Source: JABDBK01 sp964453575
Lineage (GTDB): Bacteria; Pseudomonadota; Gammaproteobacteria; DSM-16500
Reading direction: 5' to 3'
DNA length: 60,332 bases
NCBI GenBank assembly: GCA_964453575.1
Contig: CAYVRW010000003.1
Location: 1 to 60,332, forward strand
Shown here: piece after piece, positions 1 to 8,610 of the stretch
How positions within the stretch are numbered: the first letter of the stretch is position 1
How the letters are laid out: each line of letters starts with the position of its first letter
Notes under the pieces: model-generated
Told to the model about the DNA's origin: nothing
The model's database searches: none
The model's input: the letters and a program-made list of their open reading frames with translations, nothing else
Made by a program: the position numbers and the translations under genes

Positions 1-9
1 TTTCCCCCG

Positions 10-44
10 CCCCTTTCCTCCAAAAAAGCATTGGAGGAAAGGGG
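10..44. repeat. 13-bp perfect inverted repeat, 9-nt loop
   Basis: Bases 10-22 and 32-44 are perfectly complementary (cccctttcctcca against its reverse complement). The element lies downstream of the rarA stop codon. It has no T-tract on either side, so it is not a canonical intrinsic terminator, but it could still end rarA transcription or be a small repeat element. Confidence 0.6.
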
Positions 45-110
45 TGACTAGAAGCCACAGCACCGTGAACACTTACGAATTAATTAAAGTCGCCCAAATG
101 CAGCACTTCC

Positions 111-1430
111 TTACTCAGTCTTTTGTTTATCCCATCCCCTAAGCATCGCTAATTTTTCAGCAATTTTAACCTCTAAGCCTCTATCAACCGGTTTATAGTA
201 ACTTCTACCTTTTAATTCATCAGGAAAATAATTTTCCCCCGCTGCATAAGCATGGGGTTCATCATGCGCATAACGATAACGTTTACCGTAGCCCAATTCT
301 TTCATGAGTTTGGTAGGAGCATTACGAAGATGCAGCGGAACTTCTAATGAACCAGAGGCTTTGGCATCGGCCATCGCTTGATTGAAGGCCATATACACCG
401 CATTACTTTTCGGTGCCACTGCCATGTAAACAATAGCCTGTGCGATAGTCAATTCACCTTCAGGGCTGCCTAGTCTTTCGTACACATCCGCAGCATTCAA
501 TGCGATTTCTAAAGCTCGTGGATCAGCATTGCCAATATCTTCACTGGCCATACGAATCACGCGTCTTGCGATATACCTAGGATCACACCCTCCATCTATC
601 ATGCGGCAAAACCAATATAATGCTGCATCAGGCGATGAACCACGCACGGATTTATGCAATGCAGAAATTTGATCGTAAAAAGCTTCACCGCCCTTATCAA
701 AACGACGCAAGCTTTCTTGCAAAACTTCAGTCATTAATTTTTCTGTGACAATAAGTTTTCCGCCCTTATTTTCTGTGAAATCGGCAATGATTTCTAATAA
801 ATTTAATAATTGACGGGCATCGCCATCAGCATATGAAATTAGAATTTTTTGTAGCTCTTCTGGAAAAGCAAGGGAAAGATTGCCTAAACCATTTTCGTGA
901 TCGTGCAAGGCATGCTGCATGATTTGCGATAATTCATCTTCGGATAATCGTTTTAAGACATACACTCGGGTGCGAGACAACAGTGCATTGTTTAATTCAA
1001 AAGAAGGATTTTCAGTGGTAGCTCCAATCAAGATCAGCGTACCATCTTCGACAAAAGGTAAAAATGCATCTTGTTGCGATTTATTAAAGCGATGAATTTC
1101 ATCTACAAATAACACGGTTTGTTGATGATCTTTTTCACGCGCCTCTTTTGCTTCATCGACGATTGCGCGAATATCTTTAACGCCTGAAAAAACCGCGGAA
1201 AGTTTGACAAACCGGGCATGCGCGCGTTCTGTCATCAATCTTGCTAAAGTAGTTTTACCTGTCCCAGGGGGGCCCCATAAAATCATCGAATGCAGCTGGC
1301 CGGATTCAATTGCTTTACGCAAAGGTTTTCCTAAACCTAAAATATGAGTTTGACCGATAAATTCATCCAACGTTTTAGGACGTAGCTTTGCTGCCAGCGG
1401 TTGAAAAACATGTTTAACGTTTTGTTTCAT
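111..1430 (-). CDS. rarA: Replication-associated recombination protein A (RarA/MgsA AAA+ ATPase)
   Basis: AAA+ clamp-loader-like ATPase that acts at stalled replication forks with SSB and RecA. The Walker A motif GPPGTGKT is at residues 53-60 and Walker B VDEIHR at about 109-114. A sensor-1 segment (LIGATTENPSF) and the typical C-terminal tetramerisation region with the SPEGELTIAQAIVYMA signature follow. The 439-residue length matches the family (about 447 in E. coli). The start overlaps the end of lolA by 17 bases, so it is probably translated from the lolA transcript. The ftsK-lolA-rarA order is the usual gammaproteobacterial one. Confidence 0.96.
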   Translation of the reverse strand: MKQNVKHVFQPLAAKLRPKTLDEFIGQTHILGLGKPLRKAIESGQLHSMILWGPPGTGKTTLARLMTERAHARFVKLSAVFSGVKDIRAIVDEAKEAREKDHQQTVLFVDEIHRFNKSQQDAFLPFVEDGTLILIGATTENPSFELNNALLSRTRVYVLKRLSEDELSQIMQHALHDHENGLGNLSLAFPEELQKILISYADGDARQLLNLLEIIADFTENKGGKLIVTEKLMTEVLQESLRRFDKGGEAFYDQISALHKSVRGSSPDAALYWFCRMIDGGCDPRYIARRVIRMASEDIGNADPRALEIALNAADVYERLGSPEGELTIAQAIVYMAVAPKSNAVYMAFNQAMADAKASGSLEVPLHLRNAPTKLMKELGYGKRYRYAHDEPHAYAAGENYFPDELKGRSYYKPVDRGLEVKIAEKLAMLRGWDKQKTE

Positions 1431-2046
1431 CTATCACATCTACATGACGAGGAGGTGTAAAAGAAAACAAAGTTGCTGATAGCACAGGATTCAAATTTAC
1501 ATTATAAAAAGCAATGGAGGTCGTATGACCAATATGGTCTTGCAATTCCATTTCGCGCAACTGATTTTTATTAAAGCCCAATTTAACTTTAGCAAATAAA
1601 CTATTTTGGTTTTTTGGAATTAATAAAAACCACTGCAAATCTTTTGCCCCAGCCTTTATATTTTCTACCTGATAATCTTTTTCTATCGTGACATTAGGAT
1701 TCGTTAGCAACAACGCAGGACTTTCCCCTACTTCTTTAGTAAGCGGACGTATGGTGACTTGTTCTAAATCAGGTTCATAAATCCAGATTTTTTTGCCATT
1801 AGTGACGACCAATTGCTTAGGTTTTTTTACATCCCAACGAAATTTGCCGGGGCGTTGCATAAGCATTTGGCCGACGGAATGTTGAATTTGTTTCGCATTT
1901 TTATCGGTGATAGTTTGCGTGAAATCAGCTTTCATGGCGTTTAATTTGGTTAAAAGGGCTGATAAATCAGCGGCGGCAGTGTTTGCTGCGTAAGCAGGAA
2001 GTTGTAATAAACAGATTGCAAAAAATGTAATTAATTTTTTAAACAT
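1414..2046 (-). CDS. lolA: Outer-membrane lipoprotein carrier protein LolA
   Basis: Periplasmic chaperone that takes lipoproteins from the LolCDE complex to LolB. I chose the second in-frame ATG (2046): it has a tgagg ribosome site nine bases upstream and starts directly with the signal peptide MFKKLITFFAICLLQLPAYA, predicted cleavage after AYA. The body carries LolA signatures: MKADFTQTITD, the RPGKFRWDVKKP strand and IWIYEPDLEQVT. The mature size of about 190 residues is normal. It lies just downstream of ftsK (21 bases) in the same direction and overlaps rarA. An upstream ATG at 2061 would add five residues before the signal peptide. Confidence 0.94.
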   Translation of the reverse strand: MFKKLITFFAICLLQLPAYAANTAAADLSALLTKLNAMKADFTQTITDKNAKQIQHSVGQMLMQRPGKFRWDVKKPKQLVVTNGKKIWIYEPDLEQVTIRPLTKEVGESPALLLTNPNVTIEKDYQVENIKAGAKDLQWFLLIPKNQNSLFAKVKLGFNKNQLREMELQDHIGHTTSIAFYNVNLNPVLSATLFSFTPPRHVDVIDETKR

Positions 2047-2067
2047 AGTTGTTGGCCTCATTGTTCA

Positions 2068-4341
2068 TCATTCGACAGGCGGCGGCGCTAATACCTCACG
2101 CGAACCCGATGTATCCATATTCGTCACAACCCCTGCAGCTTCCATATCTTCCATAATCCGTGCAGCACGGTTGTACCCTATTCTTAAACGCCTTTGTACA
2201 AGTGAAATTGATGCTCGTCTTGACTCAGTCACAATGCGCAGCGCTTCATCATAAAGCGGGTCTGCTTCACCGCTGCTTTGCTCACCTTGCTCAGAACTTG
2301 CAGCATCACCCCCGCCTTCTAATATTTCATCCAGATACTCAGGTTTACTGTAGGTTTGCCACGCAGCAACGACTCTATGCACTTCTTCATCCGCAACATA
2401 AGCCCCATGCACACGCATAGGCACACCCGTACCAGGCGGTAAGTATAGCATATCCCCATGGCCTAATAATTGTTCTGCCCCCTGCTGGTCTAAAATTGTA
2501 CGCGAATCAATGCGAGAAGATACTTGAAACGCAATACGGGTAGGCACATTCGCTTTAATCAATCCTGTAATAACATCAACCGAAGGACGTTGCGTGGCAA
2601 GAATCAAATGTATCCCTGCCGCACGGGCTTTTTGCGCAATACGCGTCACCAGTTCTTCGACTTTTTTACCCACTACCATCATCATGTCAGCTAACTCATC
2701 TGCCACTACTACTATCATAGGTAAAGCTTGTAAATTAGCTTGCTGATTGCCTAAAGCCATAAGCCAATCAGGGGTTGGAATGGGATTACCTTGTTTAGCG
2801 GCCTCAGTCACTTTAATGTTGTAACCAGCAAGGTTTCTCACTCCCAATAAAGACATAAGCTTATAACGTCTATCCATTTCTGCGACACACCAACGCAAGG
2901 CATTGGCAGCATCTTTCATATCAGTAATCACAGGCGTTAATAAATGCGGAATACCTTCATAAACCGACAATTCCAACATTTTAGGATCGATCATAATAAG
3001 CCGTAACTGCTCAGGAGTTGCTTTAAATAACATGCTTAGCAGCATCGCATTTAAACTTACTGACTTACCCGATCCAGTCGTACCTGCTACCAATAAATGC
3101 GGCATTTTAGCTAAATCTACCACTACTGAAAAACCAGAAATATCTTTTCCTAATGCAAGACTCACAGGAGAACGTGATTGCACATAATGTTGGGATTCTA
3201 AAATTTCACGTAGTGACACCACTTCTCTATGTTCATTCGGTAACTCTAATCCAACAAAAGATTTACCTGGAATGACTTCTACTACACGTACGCTGCTAAC
3301 CGATAATGAACGAGCAATATCTTTAGAAAGGCCGCTTATTTTACTTACTTTAATACCGGGGGCTAAATCCAGTTCAAACCGCGTGATCACAGGGCCGGGG
3401 TGTACTGCCACAACTTTAGCTTCTACACCAAAATCTGACAATCGCTGCTCTACTAAACTCGACAATTCTTCAAAAGATACATTGGAAAATGCCTTACCTG
3501 CGGAAGGTTGAGGTGGATCTAATAAGTTAAGAGGCGGCACTTCACCATGCGCTACCGTCACCTTGGATATAATTTTTTTCTCTATCTTTTTTGGTAAAGG
3601 TTCACGTACCGGCGCAACTATTTTAGGTTCTATCGTTTTTGGCGCCGATGTTAAAGCCACCATTTTTTTAATTTTAGCAATGTTAAATGCTGGTTCTTTA
3701 GGTTTATCGGTTTTTTTACGTTTTAACCATGGTTTAAATAATTTAGCAACTCTAGCCATTTGCCAAGCCATGGCATCGACTAATCCTATCCAGGATAGTC
3801 CCATAAAAAGCGTAATACCGCATAAAAAAAATGTTACTAAAAATAATGCACTGCCAGTCACATTCAAAACATGCGTCAATCCTTTAACCATTATGTCACC
3901 CAAAATACCACCTGCGCTGGGTGAAATAGGTACGGAAAGCCGTAAATATAAAGCTAAAACACCGCAACCGCTTATCACAATAAAAATAAATCCTAGTGTT
4001 TTAAGCGTGAAATCACTCCATTTAAACGTTTCATCCGGGGTACGATGAATGCCTATCCATGCTGCAACCACCACCAAAGACGGGATTAAATAAGCTAAAT
4101 AACCGAAAAGTGATAAAAACAAATCGGCTAGAAAGGCGCCTATACGTCCACCGTGGTTTAAAATTTTATCACCCAAGCCTGTACTGGACCAACCTGGATC
4201 ATCATGGTGATAGCTGCTAAACGAAATAAGCAAAAAAATGGCAAGGGCAACTGAAATAATTAACAATCCTTCACGTAATCTATGCTCCATGCGAATAGAC
4301 AGAGGTCTATGCGTCGATTTATTTTGCAATGCTTGTTTCAC
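2068..4341 (-). CDS. ftsK: DNA translocase FtsK
   Basis: Septal DNA pump for chromosome dimer resolution and terminus segregation. Four membrane helices lie in residues 24-183 of the 757 residues, followed by a short Lys/Pro-rich linker (about 205-285) and the RecA-like motor with Walker A GTTGSGKS at 420-427 and Walker B IVVVADELADM. The C-terminal gamma winged helix from about 692 (DPLYDEALRIV, then RRLRIGYNRAARIMEDME) reads KOPS sites. The linker is much shorter than in E. coli FtsK (1329 residues), giving the compact SpoIIIE/FtsK form found in many Legionellales. First gene of the ftsK-lolA-rarA run, divergent from trxB. Confidence 0.97.
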   Translation of the reverse strand: MKQALQNKSTHRPLSIRMEHRLREGLLIISVALAIFLLISFSSYHHDDPGWSSTGLGDKILNHGGRIGAFLADLFLSLFGYLAYLIPSLVVVAAWIGIHRTPDETFKWSDFTLKTLGFIFIVISGCGVLALYLRLSVPISPSAGGILGDIMVKGLTHVLNVTGSALFLVTFFLCGITLFMGLSWIGLVDAMAWQMARVAKLFKPWLKRKKTDKPKEPAFNIAKIKKMVALTSAPKTIEPKIVAPVREPLPKKIEKKIISKVTVAHGEVPPLNLLDPPQPSAGKAFSNVSFEELSSLVEQRLSDFGVEAKVVAVHPGPVITRFELDLAPGIKVSKISGLSKDIARSLSVSSVRVVEVIPGKSFVGLELPNEHREVVSLREILESQHYVQSRSPVSLALGKDISGFSVVVDLAKMPHLLVAGTTGSGKSVSLNAMLLSMLFKATPEQLRLIMIDPKMLELSVYEGIPHLLTPVITDMKDAANALRWCVAEMDRRYKLMSLLGVRNLAGYNIKVTEAAKQGNPIPTPDWLMALGNQQANLQALPMIVVVADELADMMMVVGKKVEELVTRIAQKARAAGIHLILATQRPSVDVITGLIKANVPTRIAFQVSSRIDSRTILDQQGAEQLLGHGDMLYLPPGTGVPMRVHGAYVADEEVHRVVAAWQTYSKPEYLDEILEGGGDAASSEQGEQSSGEADPLYDEALRIVTESRRASISLVQRRLRIGYNRAARIMEDMEAAGVVTNMDTSGSREVLAPPPVE

Positions 4342-4361
4342 TTAAATATCCTTGGCTAGTT

Positions 4362-4390
4362 TTGACGTCAGAGAGAACTTCTCGTACTAT
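4362..4390 (+). promoter_or_regulatory. Probable sigma-70 promoter of trxB
   Basis: A TTGACG -35 box (4362-4367) and a TACTAT -10 box (4385-4390) are separated by 17 bases. The -10 lies about 35 bases before the trxB start, within the divergent ftsK/trxB gap. Confidence 0.55.
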
Positions 4391-4424
4391 ACCATTCCAT
4401 TAAAATATCCAAAAGTGAGTATGT

Positions 4425-5372
4425 ATGAATACCAATAAACATCATCGTTTAATCATTTTAGGCTCGGGTCCCGCAGGTTGGACAGCGGCTGTTTATGCTG
4501 CTCGCGCTAATTTAAACCCGGTTGTTATCATGGGCAAGGAACCCGGCGGTCAATTAACTACTACCACCGATGTTGATAATTGGCCAGGCGATGTGGAAGG
4601 TTTACAGGGCCCAATTTTGATGGAACGTATGAAACGCCATGCTGAGCGTTTTAATACCGAAGTGATTTTTGATCATATTACGAGTGTAGACTTAAAAAAA
4701 CGGCCTTTTGTATTGCAAGGTGAAATCACTTATACCTGTGATGCATTAATTATTGCAACGGGCGCCAGCGCACAATATTTAGGATTACCTTCGGAAAAAG
4801 CTTTCATGGGCAAAGGTGTTTCTGCATGTGCAACCTGTGACGGTTATTTTTATCGAAATCAAAAAGTCGCGGTGGTGGGCGGCGGCAATACAGCTGTTGA
4901 AGAAGCCTTATATCTTTCCAATATCGCATCTCATGTCACGGTGATTCATCGTAGAGATAAGTTCCGTTCTGAAAAAATACTCTCTGACAAGCTCATGAAA
5001 AAAACTGACAATGGTGTAACCATAGAATGGAACCATGTTACTGAAGAAATTTTAGGTAATGCCAGCGGTGTCACCGGCATACGAGTCAAAAATACTCTCA
5101 CTGGCGAGATGAAAACCATTGATGTTACGGGCGTCTTTATTGCCATTGGGCATAAACCGAATACCGACATATTTGAAGGACAGCTGGAGATGGAAAATGG
5201 CTATATCATCACTAAAAGCGGCTTAAAAGGTCAGGCAACAGCGACCAGCGTACCGGGCGTATTTGCAGCAGGTGATGTGGCGGATCCTATCTATCGTCAG
5301 GCTGTGACGTCGGCTGGGTCGGGGTGTATGGCTGCGTTGGATGCGGATAAGTATTTGGAGACGGTTAAATAA
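4425..5372 (+). CDS. trxB: Thioredoxin-disulfide reductase
   Basis: FAD enzyme that reduces thioredoxin with NADPH in the cytoplasm. The FAD-binding GSGPAG motif is at residues 13-18, the redox-active CATC at 135-138, the NADPH-binding GGGNTAVEEA starts at about 152, and a second FAD motif, GVFAAGDVAD, is near the C terminus. The 315-residue length is standard. It is followed after 68 bases by infA in the same direction; trxB is commonly found near infA and clpA in gammaproteobacteria. Confidence 0.97.
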   Translation: MNTNKHHRLIILGSGPAGWTAAVYAARANLNPVVIMGKEPGGQLTTTTDVDNWPGDVEGLQGPILMERMKRHAERFNTEVIFDHITSVDLKKRPFVLQGEITYTCDALIIATGASAQYLGLPSEKAFMGKGVSACATCDGYFYRNQKVAVVGGGNTAVEEALYLSNIASHVTVIHRRDKFRSEKILSDKLMKKTDNGVTIEWNHVTEEILGNASGVTGIRVKNTLTGEMKTIDVTGVFIAIGHKPNTDIFEGQLEMENGYIITKSGLKGQATATSVPGVFAAGDVADPIYRQAVTSAGSGCMAALDADKYLETVK

Positions 5373-5376
5373 AACT

Positions 5377-5405
5377 TTGCATCTTTTCCCATTTTCAGGC
5401 ATTAT
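5377..5405 (+). promoter_or_regulatory. Possible infA promoter
   Basis: TTGCAT (5377-5382) and CATTAT (5400-5405), 17-base spacer, lie 36 bases before infA in the trxB-infA gap. Each box matches the consensus at about four of six positions, so this is a weak call. Confidence 0.35.
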
Positions 5406-5440
5406 TTTCGACTTATTATTTAACAACGGTCTGGAGATAT

Positions 5441-5716
5441 ATGGCAAAAGAAGATCAAATTGAAATGGAAGGTACTGTTATAGATACCTTGCCAAATACG
5501 ATGTTTAGAGTACAGCTAGAAAACGGCCATGTGGTTATTGCGCATATTTCAGGCAAAATGCGTAAAAATTATATCCGCATTCTGAAAGGCGATAAAGTTA
5601 CTGTACAATTAACACCTTACGATTTGACTAAAGGTCGTATTTCTTTCCGCAGCCGTGATGGGAAATCAGCGCCTAGCAGTGGGAATGGTGAAAAGACGTC
5701 GGAAAGTACTGAATAA
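5441..5716 (+). CDS. infA: Translation initiation factor IF-1
   Basis: Single OB-fold protein that occupies the A site of the 30S subunit during initiation. Residues 1-71 match IF-1 closely: MAKEDQIEMEGTV, then NTMFRVQLENGHVVIAHISG, GKMRKNYIRIL, GDKV and LTPYDLTKGRISFR. A ggag ribosome site lies about six bases upstream. The protein has a Ser/Gly/Lys-rich tail of about 19 residues beyond the usual 72-residue end (SAPSSGNGEKTSESTE), unusual for the family and probably disordered. Convergent with clpA, with a hairpin repeat between them. Confidence 0.96.
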   Translation: MAKEDQIEMEGTVIDTLPNTMFRVQLENGHVVIAHISGKMRKNYIRILKGDKVTVQLTPYDLTKGRISFRSRDGKSAPSSGNGEKTSESTE

Positions 5717-5722
5717 TGGATT

Positions 5723-5778
5723 GGTGGGCACGTCGCTGCACTCCCCGCAACGAGTGCGGGGCAAGCTCTTTGCCCACC
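5723..5778. repeat. Hairpin repeat, copy A (GGTGGGCACGTCGC family)
   Basis: The outer arms ggtgggca (5723-5730) and tgcccacc (5771-5778) enclose a second hairpin ccccgca/tgcgggg (5743-5749 and 5755-5761). Related elements are at 13251-13289 and 57112-57199, and the inner hairpin recurs at 19597-19615. The element sits between the convergent infA and clpA genes and probably serves as a shared transcription stop. Confidence 0.8.
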
Positions 5779-5787
5779 CTACATTTC

Positions 5788-8070
5788 TTAGCGGACATTA
5801 TTCCCTTCTAGCTCACCCATGGCAAATTTAAGCTTTTCTTTTTCTACCGTCACTATCACATGACCGCCTTGGTTCAACTTACCAAATAATAGTTCTTCAG
5901 CCAGTGGGCGTTTAATTTGTTCTTGTATCAAACGGGCCATAGGTCGTGCACCCATTTTTTTATCGTAACCATGCGTTGCCAACCATGTGCGGGCTTCATC
6001 ATCAATTTCTAAGACCACATGTTTAGGTTCTAATTGAACTTCCAATTCCATTAAGAATTTATTAACAACATGTAATATGGTTCGTGTATCTAAAGGTTTA
6101 AATTGAATAATAGCATCTAAACGATTGCGAAATTCTGGTGAAAATATTTTATTGATAGCGGTTAGCACATCAAATGTGCCCGTTTCATCGGTGGTAAACC
6201 CTATCGCATTTTTATCAAAAATATCAGCGCCAGCATTCGATGTCATGATAAAAATCGTATGCCTGAAATCTGTTTTGCGTCCATTGGTATCGGTTAACGT
6301 GCCATGATCCATCACCTGTAATAATAAATTATAGACATCAGGATGGGCCTTCTCAATTTCATCTAATAACACCACAGAATGAGGATGTTTATTAACAGCT
6401 TCCGTTAATAAACCGCCTTCATCGTAACCCACATAGCCCGGAGGTGCGCCAATTAAACGTGATACCGTATGACGCTCCATGTATTCAGACATATCAAAAC
6501 GTACGAGTTCTATGCCTAATATTTTTGCCAATTGTTTACAAACCTCTGTTTTACCCACACCGGTGGGTCCAATAAAGAGGAATGATCCTATCGGTTTGAT
6601 AGGATCACGCAAACCCGAACGGGCAAGTCTTACTGCGGCCCCCAGTATTTCAATGGCATCATCTTGCCCGAAAATCATCATCTTCAAATCACGGGTTAAG
6701 TTTTTCAGTAACTCTCTATCAGAAACAGAGACATTTCTTTCTGGTATTCGTGCTATTTTTGCAACCACTTTTTCAATATCAATGGCTTCTATCACTTTTT
6801 TACGGTTTGGCTCAGGAATTAAGTATTGATAAGCCCCTACTTCATCGACCAAATCAATGGCTTTATCAGGCAGGCGGCGTTCTGAAATATAGCGTGCTGC
6901 CAATTTTGCGGCGGCCTCTAATGATTCATCCGTATATTTAAGATTATGATGTGATTCAAATCGACTGCGTAAACCTTTTAGAATTTCAATCGTTTGCTCA
7001 ACGGTAGGTTCTTTAATATCTATTTTTTGAAAGCGTCTGGCAAGTGCATGATCTTTTTCAAAAATTCCGCGATATTCTTTATACGTGGTTGAGCCTATGC
7101 AAGTTAATTCACCCGAGGCAAGCAAAGGTTTAATTAAATTCGACACATCCATCAAACCACCGGATGCAGCACCAGCACCAATAATCGTATGGATTTCATC
7201 GATAAATAAAATAGCGCCTTTTTGTGCTTTCAATTGATGTAATACGCTTTTTAAGCGTTTTTCAAAATCACCGCGATATTTTGTGCCTGCGAGCAAGCTT
7301 CCAAGATCTAACGCATAAATAACAGAATCATCTAACACACTTGGAACATTTTTTTCAATGATAAATCGCGCTAATCCTTCCGCAATAGCAGTTTTGCCAA
7401 CGCCGGCTTCGCCTACTAACAATGGATTATTTTTACGTCTGCGGCATAAAATTTGAATGGTACGTTCAATTTCATCTTCACGACCAACAAGAGGGTCGAT
7501 CATGCCTAATTTTGCACGCGCATTTAGATTAGTTGTATATTGCTCTAACGGGCTGCTGCCTGCCTCACTGACCTGATCAGCTTCACCCTCTTCCATGTAA
7601 TGCCCGCCAAATTGTTCTCCCTCACGTGATGTGCGCATTTTAGTAGAACCATGAGCAATGTAATTAATAACATCTAAGCGGCTGACGTTTTCTTGACGTA
7701 TAAGATAAACACTTTGGCTTTCTTGTTCGCTAAAAATAGCTGCCAAAACATTGGCACCCGTCACTTCGGTTTTACCTGATGATTGCACATGAAAGACAGC
7801 ACGTTGTAATACACGTTGAAAACCTAAGGTGGGCTGAGTGTCTCTATCATGAATATGAATAGGAATAATAGGTGTGGTACGATCAATAAATTCGACGAGA
7901 TTACTACGTAGATGACTGATATTAGCGCCGCATGCTTTTAGCACTTCAAGGGCAGACGAATTCTCTAATAGAGCTATCAGCAGATGCTCTACTGTTACAA
8001 ACTCATGTCGTTTCGCACGTGCCTCTTTGAATGCCAAATTCAAAGTGTACTCAAGCTCTTTGTCTAGCAT
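5788..8070 (-). CDS. clpA: ATP-dependent Clp protease ATP-binding subunit ClpA
   Basis: Hsp100 unfoldase that feeds substrates to ClpP. It has a Clp-N double repeat (1-145), a D1 AAA+ domain with Walker A GEAGVGKT (220-227) and Walker B ILFIDEIHT, and a D2 domain with Walker A GPTGVGKT (498-505) and VVLLDEIEKAHPDV. The ClpP-docking loop reads IGF (620-622) where many ClpA proteins have IGL. The 760-residue length is typical. It lies 21 bases downstream of clpS in the usual clpS-clpA operon and ends convergently to infA. Confidence 0.97.
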   Translation of the reverse strand: MLDKELEYTLNLAFKEARAKRHEFVTVEHLLIALLENSSALEVLKACGANISHLRSNLVEFIDRTTPIIPIHIHDRDTQPTLGFQRVLQRAVFHVQSSGKTEVTGANVLAAIFSEQESQSVYLIRQENVSRLDVINYIAHGSTKMRTSREGEQFGGHYMEEGEADQVSEAGSSPLEQYTTNLNARAKLGMIDPLVGREDEIERTIQILCRRRKNNPLLVGEAGVGKTAIAEGLARFIIEKNVPSVLDDSVIYALDLGSLLAGTKYRGDFEKRLKSVLHQLKAQKGAILFIDEIHTIIGAGAASGGLMDVSNLIKPLLASGELTCIGSTTYKEYRGIFEKDHALARRFQKIDIKEPTVEQTIEILKGLRSRFESHHNLKYTDESLEAAAKLAARYISERRLPDKAIDLVDEVGAYQYLIPEPNRKKVIEAIDIEKVVAKIARIPERNVSVSDRELLKNLTRDLKMMIFGQDDAIEILGAAVRLARSGLRDPIKPIGSFLFIGPTGVGKTEVCKQLAKILGIELVRFDMSEYMERHTVSRLIGAPPGYVGYDEGGLLTEAVNKHPHSVVLLDEIEKAHPDVYNLLLQVMDHGTLTDTNGRKTDFRHTIFIMTSNAGADIFDKNAIGFTTDETGTFDVLTAINKIFSPEFRNRLDAIIQFKPLDTRTILHVVNKFLMELEVQLEPKHVVLEIDDEARTWLATHGYDKKMGARPMARLIQEQIKRPLAEELLFGKLNQGGHVIVTVEKEKLKFAMGELEGNNVR

Positions 8071-8091
8071 GGCACACCTCCTAGATCGACA

Positions 8092-8412
8092 TTAAGTCAC
8101 CTCTATGCTGCACAACAGCGGATACTCGTGCCTCCGTGCATATTCTATGACTCTATCGACTTTAGTCTCCGCTATATCCCTGCTGTATATCCCGCAAATC
8201 GCCTTCCCTGTTTTATGAACTTCATGCATAATCCGAGTTGCAATAGCTCTTTCCATATTAAAAAACACTTCCAAGGCGGCAACGACAAACTCCATGGGCG
8301 TAAAATCATCATTATGCATAATCACTTTATATAATGATGGTTCCTTTAAAGTTGGCTTAACTTCCTCTACTGCCGGCCCCGTTTTATACCTTTCCAATTG
8401 CTCTGTACTCAT
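8092..8412 (-). CDS. clpS: ATP-dependent Clp protease adaptor ClpS
   Basis: N-end-rule adaptor that binds the ClpA N-domain and hands over proteins with bulky hydrophobic N termini. The family core is clear: YKVIMHNDDFTPMEFVVAAL, the MHEVHKTGKAICGIYSRDIAETKV stretch (written here in parts MHEVHKTGKAICG and IYSRDIAETKV), and HEYPLLCSIE at the end. NDD and the following TPMEFV form the N-degron pocket. 106 residues, the same length as in E. coli. First gene of the clpS-clpA operon. Confidence 0.96.
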   Translation of the reverse strand: MSTEQLERYKTGPAVEEVKPTLKEPSLYKVIMHNDDFTPMEFVVAALEVFFNMERAIATRIMHEVHKTGKAICGIYSRDIAETKVDRVIEYARRHEYPLLCSIEVT

Positions 8413-8568
8413 ACCCCTTACCTAATCTATAGCCTATATCTACCATTTTTTCCCTATTTCAGGAAAAAATCTATGTTATTTTCGAAAAAAATGAAAATAT
8501 ACTGCCCAATATTTTCGCTTGAAGGCTGATAATGCGTAAGACCCTCAATTATAGGGCAAATCTAAAGC

Positions 8569-8598
8569 AAAACCGCCTGTTTTTAACCAGGCGGTTTT
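8569..8598 (-). terminator. Rho-independent terminator after icd
   Basis: An 11-bp stem (aaaaccgcctg at 8569-8579, caggcggtttt at 8588-8598) with an 8-base loop lies 13 bases beyond the icd stop. A and T runs flank both sides, so it could act in both directions. Confidence 0.85.
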
Positions 8599-8610
8599 AA
8601 CAGATGAGCA

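Noticed and set aside
3563..4048. 161-residue plus-strand frame inside ftsK
   Set aside because: Shadow of ftsK on the other strand with no ribosome site and no recognisable domain.
8413..8568. Small cold-shock gene (cspD) between clpS and icd as in E. coli
   Set aside because: Only frames of up to about 22 codons are open here, with no cold-shock motif.
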